From positions 1 to 31,034 of the forward strand of contig JAVEWG010000041.1 of assembly GCA_034004685.1 (NCBI GenBank): a DNA stretch of 31,034 nucleotides, written 5' to 3'. Each line of letters opens with the position of its first letter. Position 1 is the first letter of the stretch. This document shows, piece after piece, positions 6,628 to 12,846 of this stretch. Both the position numbers and the translations under genes were made by a program. This DNA is from JAEUNX01 sp034004685 (GTDB lineage Bacteria > Pseudomonadota > Gammaproteobacteria > Burkholderiales > Rhodocyclaceae). The notes beneath the pieces are model-generated. The model had not been told where the DNA came from. It worked only from the letters and a program-made list of their open reading frames with translations, and ran no database searches.

Positions 6628-8115
6628 TCAGCCCAGATTCACCGGGATGAAGATCTTGGCGTCTTCCCGCTGGATCAGCAGGGCCACGTGGTGGTCCGCC
6701 TTGGCCACCAGGGCGCGTAATTCTTCGACGTTGCGCACCGGGGTGCCGTTGAGGGACAGGATTACGTCGCCGGGCTGGATGCCAGCCCGGGCGGCGGCGC
6801 CGGCGGTATCCAGCACCAGCAGGCCTGGCCCCTCGATCTGGCGCTGCTCCTCGGGGGACAAGGGGCGCACCGCCAGGCCCAGCCGGCCCTGGGCGGCCGT
6901 GTCCTGGGCGGCGGCCACCGCTTCGGGGTGGTGTTCTCCCACCGTGATTTCCAGGTCCTGGGTCTTGCCCTTGCGCCAGACCTGGAGCTTGATGCTGGCG
7001 CCGGGCTTGACGTCCGCCACCTTGGGGGGCAGTTCGGCGGAACTGCGGACCGGGGTGCCGTTGAGCCCCAGGATCACGTCTCCCGCCTTGAGGCCGGCCT
7101 TGTCGCCTGGGCTGCCCTTTTCCACCGAACTCACCAGGGCGCCCTCCGGTCGGGGCAGGCCGAAGGATTCCGCCAGGGCCTGGTTCACGTCCTGGATGGC
7201 CACGCCGATGCGGCCCCGGGTAACCTTGCCGTGGGCCACGATGTCTTCCTTGACCTTGGCGGCCACGTTGATGGGGATGGCGAAGGACAGGCCTTGGTAG
7301 CCGCCGGAGCGGGAGTAGATCTGGGAGTTGATCCCCACCACCTCGCCCCGCAGGTTGAGGAGCGGCCCGCCGGAATTGCCCGGGTTGATGGCCACATCGG
7401 TCTGGATGAAGGGCACGTAACCCTCGTCGGGCAGGGAGCGGGACTTGGCGGAAATGATCCCGGCGGTCACCGAGTTCTCGAAGCCGAAGGGCGAGCCGAT
7501 GGCCAGTACCCATTCCCCCACCCGGGCATTTTCCGGGTTGCCCAGGGGCAGGGTGGGGAGGCCGCTGGCCTCGATCTTGAGCACCGCCACGTCGGTGGGC
7601 TTGTCCAGGCCCAGCACCTTGGCCTTGAATTCCCGCTTGTCGGTGAGTTTCACCGTCACTTCGGAGGCTTCGGCCACCACGTGGGCGTTGGTGAGGATCA
7701 GCCCGTCGGTGCTGACGATGAAGCCCGAACCCTGGCCCCGCACCACCTGCTCGCCCCCCTGGGGCAGGGGAACCCGGGGGCCGAAGCGGCGGAAGAACTC
7801 CGCCAGGGGGTCCTGGGGATCAAGCTGCGGGCCCGCGCCCCGGACGGCGGTCTTCACGGTGCCCTCCACCGAGATGTTCACCACCGCCGGCCCGGCCCGG
7901 CTGATGATGGCCTGGAAGTCCGGCAGGGCGGCCTGCACGCCGGCTGGCGCGGCCACCGGGGCCAGGCTGGCGGGGTTGAGGGGCTGGTTTTCGGCGGGCA
8001 GGGCCCGGGCTTCGGAGATGCTGTGCACGCCCATGGCTCCCAGCTCGTAACCGGCGCCCAGGACTACGCCCAGGGCCAATCCGATGGCGCTGCGTTTCAG
8101 GGTGGTCTTTTCCAT
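6628..8115 (-). CDS. HtrA/Deg-family periplasmic serine protease with two PDZ domains
   Basis: An envelope quality-control protease of 495 residues. An N-terminal hydrophobic segment (9-27) serves as signal peptide or membrane anchor. The trypsin-like domain (about 66-290) holds the triad H145 (TNAHVV), D175 (TDVAVLKI) and S248 (NPGNSGGPL). PDZ1 spans about 300-395 and PDZ2 about 405-490, each with the GLKAGDVILGLNG / GIQPGDVILSLNG type carboxylate loop. This makes it a full DegQ/MucD-type enzyme, not a single-PDZ DegS. The ATG at 8115 is preceded by GGGGAGAA. A PmrA-box-like direct repeat lies 52-68 bases upstream. The small secreted protein gene follows after 36 bases. Whether it corresponds to DegP, DegQ or MucD cannot be decided from the sequence alone. 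Confidence 0.95.
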   Translation of the reverse strand: MEKTTLKRSAIGLALGVVLGAGYELGAMGVHSISEARALPAENQPLNPASLAPVAAPAGVQAALPDFQAIISRAGPAVVNISVEGTVKTAVRGAGPQLDPQDPLAEFFRRFGPRVPLPQGGEQVVRGQGSGFIVSTDGLILTNAHVVAEASEVTVKLTDKREFKAKVLGLDKPTDVAVLKIEASGLPTLPLGNPENARVGEWVLAIGSPFGFENSVTAGIISAKSRSLPDEGYVPFIQTDVAINPGNSGGPLLNLRGEVVGINSQIYSRSGGYQGLSFAIPINVAAKVKEDIVAHGKVTRGRIGVAIQDVNQALAESFGLPRPEGALVSSVEKGSPGDKAGLKAGDVILGLNGTPVRSSAELPPKVADVKPGASIKLQVWRKGKTQDLEITVGEHHPEAVAAAQDTAAQGRLGLAVRPLSPEEQRQIEGPGLLVLDTAGAAARAGIQPGDVILSLNGTPVRNVEELRALVAKADHHVALLIQREDAKIFIPVNLG

Positions 8116-8166
8116 GTTGTTCTCCCCGTGGGTCGATTGCGATGGGGCGACCTTAGCGGGGCCAGA

Positions 8167-8183
8167 CTTAAACCAGACTTAAG
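8167..8183 (-). promoter_or_regulatory. PmrA-box-like direct repeat upstream of the HtrA gene
   Basis: Read on the minus strand: CTTAAG-TCTGG-TTTAAG. This fits the published PmrA/QseB-type box YTTAAK-N5-YTTAAK exactly. The larger repeat is the 10-mer CCAGACTTAA, present at 8162-8171 and 8173-8182 on the plus strand, so the period is 11 bp, as for OmpR-family regulators binding head to tail. It lies in the 143-bp region between the divergent HtrA and apbE genes. The regulator that binds is unknown; an OmpR-family regulator is encoded about 19 kb away in this window. Confidence 0.5.
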
Positions 8184-8258
8184 GCGGCCCGGGCCGGCTT
8201 GTCAGGATTTGTAAGCGCGGCCGCCGGGCGGAGGGCGCGGCGAGGTTAAACTTCCGGC

Positions 8259-9305
8259 ATGAACGTCATGCCTCTTGCCGTGCGCTGGTTCGCGCCCCTG
8301 TTGATGCTGCTTGGCCTGGCCGCCTGCCAGCGGGCCCAGGTGTTCCAGCAGGAAAGCTATGTATTCGGCACCCGGGTGGAAGTGGCGGTGTATGGGGACT
8401 CGGAACCCCAGGCCCGGGCCGCCACCGCCGCCGTGCTGCGAGAGTTCGATCGGCTGCACCGGGCCTACCATGCCTGGGAGCCCTCGGAACTCACCACCCT
8501 CAACCAGACCATCGCCCGGGGCGAGGCGGCCACGGTGTCGCCGGAACTGGCGGCCATGCTGACAGATGCCCAGGCCATCGCCGCCACCGGGGACGGCCTG
8601 TTCAACCCGGCCATGGGCCGGTTGATCGGCCTGTGGGGTTTCCATACTGATACCTTCGTACCCCGCTTGCCGGACCCGGCGGCCCTGGCCGAGGTGGTCA
8701 AGGCGGCGCCTTCCATGGCGGATCTGACCATCGCCGGCACTACCGTGACCAGCCGCAACCGGGCGGTGGAGCTGGACCTGGGGGGCTACGCCAAGGGCTA
8801 TGCCCTGGATCGGGCGGCGGCCATCCTGGGGGAGCAGGGCATCAGGAACGCCTTGATCAACATCGGCGGCAACGTGATGGCCCTGGGGAGCAAGGGGGCG
8901 CAGCCCTGGCGGGTGGGCATCAGCCACCCCCGTGGTCCAGCGCCCCTGGCCGCTTTGCCGCTTTATGACGGGGAAGCCATCGGCACCTCCGGCGATTACC
9001 AGCGCTACTTCGAGGTGGACGGGCGGCGCTATTCCCACCTCCTGGACCCCCGCAGCGGCGAGCCAGCCACCGGCACCGAGGCCCTCACCGTCCTGATCAC
9101 CCCCCGCCCCGGGGCCGGCACCCTGTCGGACGCCGCCAGCAAACCCCTGTTCCTGGCCGGCGAGCACTGGCGGGCGTATCTGGCCCGCTACCACATCACC
9201 CACGCCCTGCGGGTGGACGGCAATGGCCGCATTCAGGTCACCCGGGCCCTGGGGGGGCGCCTCCAGTTCCTGGGGAACAACAAGCCGGATCAGGTGGTGG
9301 AATGA
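8259..9305 (+). CDS. apbE: FAD:protein FMN transferase, ApbE lipoprotein
   Basis: Attaches FMN from FAD covalently to Thr/Ser of flavoproteins such as NqrB/NqrC or RnfG/RnfD, on the periplasmic side. The 348-residue product begins with a lipoprotein signal (lipobox LAAC, Cys 23). Family landmarks: ELDLGGYAKGYALD (171-184), the NIGGN motif (201-205), TSGDYQRYF (243-251) and SHLLDPRSGEP (259-269). Near the C-terminus the usual metal-site pattern DxxxT reads D291-A-A-S-K295, so Lys replaces the expected Thr. The start at 8259 has no clear ribosome site; a second ATG nine bases on is possible. It is divergent from the HtrA gene. No nqr or rnf genes are nearby, so its flavoprotein client is outside the window. 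Confidence 0.93.
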   Translation: MNVMPLAVRWFAPLLMLLGLAACQRAQVFQQESYVFGTRVEVAVYGDSEPQARAATAAVLREFDRLHRAYHAWEPSELTTLNQTIARGEAATVSPELAAMLTDAQAIAATGDGLFNPAMGRLIGLWGFHTDTFVPRLPDPAALAEVVKAAPSMADLTIAGTTVTSRNRAVELDLGGYAKGYALDRAAAILGEQGIRNALINIGGNVMALGSKGAQPWRVGISHPRGPAPLAALPLYDGEAIGTSGDYQRYFEVDGRRYSHLLDPRSGEPATGTEALTVLITPRPGAGTLSDAASKPLFLAGEHWRAYLARYHITHALRVDGNGRIQVTRALGGRLQFLGNNKPDQVVE

Positions 9306-9400
9306 ACCCCCCGGGGCGGGGGCGGTCCTCCCCCATGATGTAACATCCCGCCACCATCATTGCCGGACCCGCCTTGGCGGCGTCCCACGAGAGAACAGCC

Positions 9401-10705
9401 ATGGTCCCCCATCTCACCACCGCTCTCACCGGCCCCCTGCTGGAACTGGAGAGGCGCTTCCTCGACCACACCACCGAGATCGAGCAATGGATGCGCGGCC
9501 AGTGGGTGGATCATCCGCCCCCCTTCTACGCCTCCACCGATCTGCGCAACTCCGGCTTCAAGCTGGCTCCGGTGGATCTCAACCTCTTCCCCGGCGGCTT
9601 CAACAACCTCAATGACGCCTTCCTGCCCTTGTGCATCCAGGCAGCCCAGGCGGCGGTGGAGCGGATTTGTCCGGACGCCCGGAATCTCCTGCTGATTCCC
9701 GAGAACCATACCCGCAACCAGTTCTACCTCCAGAACGTGGCCAAGCTGGTGTCCATCCTGCGGCTGACCGGGCTCAACGTGCGCCTGGGCAGCCTGTTGC
9801 CGGATGTCACCGCCACCACCACTCTGGAGCTGGACAACGGCGCCACCCTGACCCTGGAGCCCCTGGTGCGCCAGGGGGGACGGCTGGGATTGGCAGGGTT
9901 CTCGCCCTGCGCAGTGCTCCTCAACAACGATCTGTCCGGCGGGGTGCCGGAGGTGCTCAAGGGCCTGGACGAACAATGGGTGATCCCGCCGCTCCATGCC
10001 GGCTGGCATACCCGCCGCAAGACCCGCCACGCCGCCGCCTACGACCGGGTGGCGACGGAGTTTGCCCAGGTGATCGGCATCGACCCCTGGCGGATCAACC
10101 CGGAGTTCCGGGTCTGCGGCCAGATCAATTTCCAGGAGCGCACCGGGGAGGAATGCCTGGCCCAGCAGGTGGATGAGCTTCTCACCCGGATCCGGGCCAA
10201 GTACCAGGAATACGAGATCAGCGACACCCCCTTCGTGGTGGTCAAGGCCGACGCCGGCACCTACGGCATGGGGGTCATGACGGTCAAGGATGCCGCCGAG
10301 GTGGTGGGCCTCAACCGCCGCCAGCGCAACAAGATGAGCGTGGTGAAGGAGGGCCTCCAGGTCCAGGAGGTGATCATCCAGGAAGGGGTGCACACCTTCG
10401 AGACCGTGGAAGGGGCCGTGGCCGAGCCGGTGGTGTACATGATGGACCACTACGTGGTGGGGGGCTTCTATCGGGTCCATACCGAGCGCGGACGGGACGA
10501 GAACCTCAATGCGCCGGGCATGCACTTCAAGCCCCTGGCCTTCGAGACCTGTTGCACCCTGCCCGATTGCAACCGCTGGCCGGACGCCGCCCCCAACCGC
10601 TTCTACGCTTATGGCGTGGTGGCTCGCCTGGCGCTGCTGGCCGCGGCCATCGAAATCGAGGAAACCGCCCCGGCCGAGGACGTCCCGGCGTCGGTGGCGT
10701 CCTGA
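9401..10705 (+). CDS. gshA: Glutamate-cysteine ligase (type III-like GshA)
   Basis: ATP-dependent joining of glutamate and cysteine, the first step of glutathione synthesis. The 434-residue product belongs to the GshA type found in many betaproteobacteria and acidithiobacilli rather than to the E. coli type (518 aa). Recognisable stretches are the N-terminal YASTDLRNSGFKLAPVDLNL, NLLLIPENHTRNQFY in the first third, and a glycine-rich nucleotide region VVVKADAGTYGMGVM near residue 290. I call it by overall similarity to this type and by its place directly before gshB. The start is ATG 9401, with GAGAGAA in front; an in-frame TTG at 9374 is less likely. The stop overlaps the next start by one base (TGATG). 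The 95-bp leader (9306-9400) holds GC hairpins but no clear promoter. Confidence 0.93.
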   Translation: MVPHLTTALTGPLLELERRFLDHTTEIEQWMRGQWVDHPPPFYASTDLRNSGFKLAPVDLNLFPGGFNNLNDAFLPLCIQAAQAAVERICPDARNLLLIPENHTRNQFYLQNVAKLVSILRLTGLNVRLGSLLPDVTATTTLELDNGATLTLEPLVRQGGRLGLAGFSPCAVLLNNDLSGGVPEVLKGLDEQWVIPPLHAGWHTRRKTRHAAAYDRVATEFAQVIGIDPWRINPEFRVCGQINFQERTGEECLAQQVDELLTRIRAKYQEYEISDTPFVVVKADAGTYGMGVMTVKDAAEVVGLNRRQRNKMSVVKEGLQVQEVIIQEGVHTFETVEGAVAEPVVYMMDHYVVGGFYRVHTERGRDENLNAPGMHFKPLAFETCCTLPDCNRWPDAAPNRFYAYGVVARLALLAAAIEIEETAPAEDVPASVAS

Positions 10706-10944
10706 TGCCGGCGCCCATCGCCCTGGTGGCGGCGGCGCTGGGCGGGCTCGTCACCGCCGGGGTGCTGCTGGTGGGCCTCCTCAGCCTGGTGGGGGGCACC
10801 ACCGAGCCCGGCATGCTGGGGGTGGCGGGGGCCGTGGTCATCCTGCCGGCGGGCCTGGTGGCCCTGGCCGCCGGTTTCTACGCCGGCCGGCGCCTGTGGG
10901 CCACCCTCAGGCCGGCCACCGATACGGAACAAGGAAACCCCTGA
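10705..10944 (+). CDS. Small two-helix membrane protein between gshA and gshB
   Basis: A 79-residue protein with two hydrophobic segments, about residues 5-29 and 37-61, separated by a short GGTTEPG turn and followed by a polar tail rich in Arg/Thr. The start overlaps the gshA stop by one base (TGATG) and the stop overlaps the gshB start by one base (TGATG), so all three are likely translated together. No enzymatic motif is visible. Its position suggests a role tied to glutathione, such as membrane anchoring of the enzymes or precursor movement, but nothing in the sequence proves that. I do not recognise the family. Confidence 0.72.
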   Translation: MPAPIALVAAALGGLVTAGVLLVGLLSLVGGTTEPGMLGVAGAVVILPAGLVALAAGFYAGRRLWATLRPATDTEQGNP

Positions 10945-11885
10945 TGCGTCTTGCCTGCATCCTCGATCCCCTGGACCATCTCAAAGCCTACAAGGACTCC
11001 TCCATCGCCATCCTGCGGGCCGCCGCTGCCCGGGGCCACCAGGTCTTCGCCATCCAGCGGGAGGATCTGTCCTGGCGGGAAGGCACGGTGTCCGCCCGGG
11101 TTCTGGCTCTCGCCCCCACCGCCGACGACCGCGCCTGGTATGTCCCGGGGGAAAGCTTCACCGCGCCCCTCACTGAGTTCGACGCGGTGCTGATGCGCCA
11201 GGACCCCCCTTTCGATTTCGAATACCTCACCGCCACCTGGCTCCTGGAGCGGGCGGTGGCCGCCGGCGCACGGGTGTACAACGACCCCCGTTCGGTGCGG
11301 GACCATTCCGAAAAGATCGCCATCACCGAATTCGCCCCATTCACCGCCCCCACCCTGGTGGCCCGCCATCCGGACGACCTCAACGCCTTCATCGACGGGA
11401 TGGAGGACGTCATCGTCAAGCCCCTGGACGCCATGGGGGGCAGCGGCATCTTTCGGGTGCGGGCCGATGACCCCAACCGCAACGCCATCCTGGAAACCCT
11501 CACCGCCCTGGGCAGCCGCACCATCATGGCCCAGCGTTACATCCCGGCCATCACGGAGGGGGACAAGCGGGTGCTGATCATCGGCGGCCAGGTGGTGCCA
11601 TACAGCCTGGCCCGCATCCCCAAGGCCGGGGAGACCCGGGGCAATCTGGCCGCCGGCGGCAAGGGCGTGGCTATGCCCCTGACCGAACGGGAGCGGGAGA
11701 TCGCCGAGACCCTGGCGCCCATCCTGTGGGCCCGGGGCCTGTTGATCGTGGGGCTGGACGTGATCGGCGGCTTTCTCACCGAGGTGAATGTCACCAGCCC
11801 CACCTGCATGGTGGAGATCGCCGAGCAGAAGGGGTTCGATGTGGCGGGCCTGGTGGTGGAGAAGCTTGAAGGGAGCCTGGCTTAG
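10944..11885 (+). CDS. gshB: Glutathione synthetase GshB
   Basis: Adds glycine to gamma-glutamylcysteine with ATP, completing glutathione. At 313 residues it is close to the E. coli enzyme (316). Prokaryotic GshB landmarks: LMRQDPPFDFEY near residue 90, VYNDPRSVRDHSEKI (about 111-125), the ATP-grasp stretch VIVKPLDAMGGSGIFR (about 154-169), QRYIPAITEGDKRVLIIGG, the substrate loop RGNLAAGG, and the metal-binding EVNVTSPT near the C-terminus. It is the last gene of the gshA - small membrane protein - gshB operon, and its start overlaps the preceding stop by one base. A GC hairpin 18 bases after the stop may end the transcript. Confidence 0.97.
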   Translation: MRLACILDPLDHLKAYKDSSIAILRAAAARGHQVFAIQREDLSWREGTVSARVLALAPTADDRAWYVPGESFTAPLTEFDAVLMRQDPPFDFEYLTATWLLERAVAAGARVYNDPRSVRDHSEKIAITEFAPFTAPTLVARHPDDLNAFIDGMEDVIVKPLDAMGGSGIFRVRADDPNRNAILETLTALGSRTIMAQRYIPAITEGDKRVLIIGGQVVPYSLARIPKAGETRGNLAAGGKGVAMPLTEREREIAETLAPILWARGLLIVGLDVIGGFLTEVNVTSPTCMVEIAEQKGFDVAGLVVEKLEGSLA

Positions 11886-11902
11886 GGTGTGTTCCCATCG
11901 AT

Positions 11903-11919
11903 CCGCCCCGGTGGGGCGG
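11903..11919 (+). terminator. Hairpin after gshB
   Basis: CCGCCCC - GGT - GGGGCGG, a perfect 7-bp GC stem with a three-base loop, 18 bases after the gshB stop. It is followed by GTATAG rather than a T-run, so it may be a weak or Rho-assisted terminator. Confidence 0.45.
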
Positions 11920-11922
11920 GTA

Positions 11923-11965
11923 TAGGGCGGGCGTAAGCGCACCAGGCGGGCTGAAGCCCGCCCTA
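11923..11965. repeat. Small intergenic palindromic repeat element
   Basis: A 43-bp element bounded by perfect 10-bp inverted repeats, TAGGGCGGGC (11923-11932) and GCCCGCCCTA (11956-11965). Nested in it is a second hairpin GGCGGGCT-GA-AGCCCGCC (11945-11962). The inner word GCGTAAGCGCACCA recalls a short REP-like sequence common between genes of many GC-rich proteobacteria. It could act as a bidirectional terminator between gshB and the convergent LOG gene. Confidence 0.7.
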
Positions 11966-11997
11966 CCCCCGCCCTGCATCACCGGATGGGCCCTCCG

Positions 11998-12723
11998 CTA
12001 CAGGTTCAGCATCAGCTCGTGCTCTTCCGGCAGGGGCAGGAAGCCACGGGTTTCGTAATGCTTGAAGATGGCGTCCACCACGTCTTCCGGTTTGTCGATG
12101 AGCTGGACCAGATCCAGGTCGTCCTTGTGGATCATGCCCTCGGCCACCAGGCGGTCCTGGAACCAGTCCAGGAGCCCCTGCCAGAAAGGGCGGTGCACCA
12201 GGATGATGGGAATCTTGCGGGTCTTGCCGGTCTGGACCAGGGTCATGGCCTCCAGCAGCTCGTCCACGGTGCCGAAGCCGCCGGGCATCACCACATAGGC
12301 CGAGGCGAACTTCACGAACATGAATTTGCGGGCGAAGAAGTGCTGGAAGGTCTGGGAAATGTCCTGGTAGGGATTGGCCGCCTGCTCCATGGGGAGCTGG
12401 ATGTTGAGGCCGATGGAGGGACTCCGGCCGAAGTAGGCGCCCTTGTTGGCCGCTTCCATGATCCCCGGGCCGCCGCCGGAGATCACCGAGAAACCTGCGT
12501 CCGACAGCAGCCGGGCGATCTTTTCGGTGAGCATGTAATACATGTGGTCGGCCGGGGTGCGGGCCGAGCCGAAGATGGAAACCGCCGGGCGGATGGGCTT
12601 GAGCCTTTCGGTGCCCTCCACGAACTCTGCCATAATTCCAAAGATCCGCCAGGATTCCCGGGCCGTGAACTGCTGTTCGGCGGGGGTGGCGACGACGCGG
12701 GGGAGTTTTTCTTTCGCTGTCAT
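11998..12723 (-). CDS. LOG-family protein (lysine decarboxylase-like Rossmann fold)
   Basis: A 241-residue cytosolic protein with the two hallmark motifs of the LOG family: GGGPGIMEAANKGA in the first half and PGGFGTVDELLEAMTLVQ in the second. Members studied biochemically are cytokinin riboside 5'-monophosphate phosphoribohydrolases or nucleotide 5'-monophosphate nucleosidases (PpnN); many are misnamed lysine decarboxylases. This protein belongs to the longer bacterial group with an extra N-terminal helix region (ESWRIFGIMAEFVEG). Its physiological substrate cannot be read from sequence. The start is ATG 12723 with a weak ribosome site; a strong GC hairpin lies 16-32 bases in front of the start codon. 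It is divergent from polA. Confidence 0.9.
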   Translation of the reverse strand: MTAKEKLPRVVATPAEQQFTARESWRIFGIMAEFVEGTERLKPIRPAVSIFGSARTPADHMYYMLTEKIARLLSDAGFSVISGGGPGIMEAANKGAYFGRSPSIGLNIQLPMEQAANPYQDISQTFQHFFARKFMFVKFASAYVVMPGGFGTVDELLEAMTLVQTGKTRKIPIILVHRPFWQGLLDWFQDRLVAEGMIHKDDLDLVQLIDKPEDVVDAIFKHYETRGFLPLPEEHELMLNL

Positions 12724-12738
12724 GATGTAAGCCCGTGG

Positions 12739-12768
12739 GGGCGCCGGTGGCGCCCGTTTTTCGTTTTT
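12739..12768 (+). terminator. Strong intrinsic terminator facing polA
   Basis: GGGCGCC - GGT - GGCGCCC (12739-12755), a perfect 7-bp GC stem, is followed on the plus strand by G and then TTTTTCGTTTTT (12757-12768). This is the clearest Rho-independent terminator in the window. It stands between two divergent genes, where no annotated plus-strand gene ends: the LOG gene starts 16 bases to its left on the minus strand and polA starts 79 bases to its right. Confidence 0.8.
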
Positions 12769-12846
12769 CTTGCTTCAGATTTCATGCAGTGATCGTGGCG
12801 GGCGGCTGGCGTTTGGCCCGCCCGGTCGATTCGTTCATGAGATCTC

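Noticed and set aside
4202..11898. 10-mer GTGTTCCCAT shared between the gaps at 4202-4211 and 11889-11898
   Set aside because: A single shared 10-mer in 31 kb of biased composition is expected by chance and the flanks differ.
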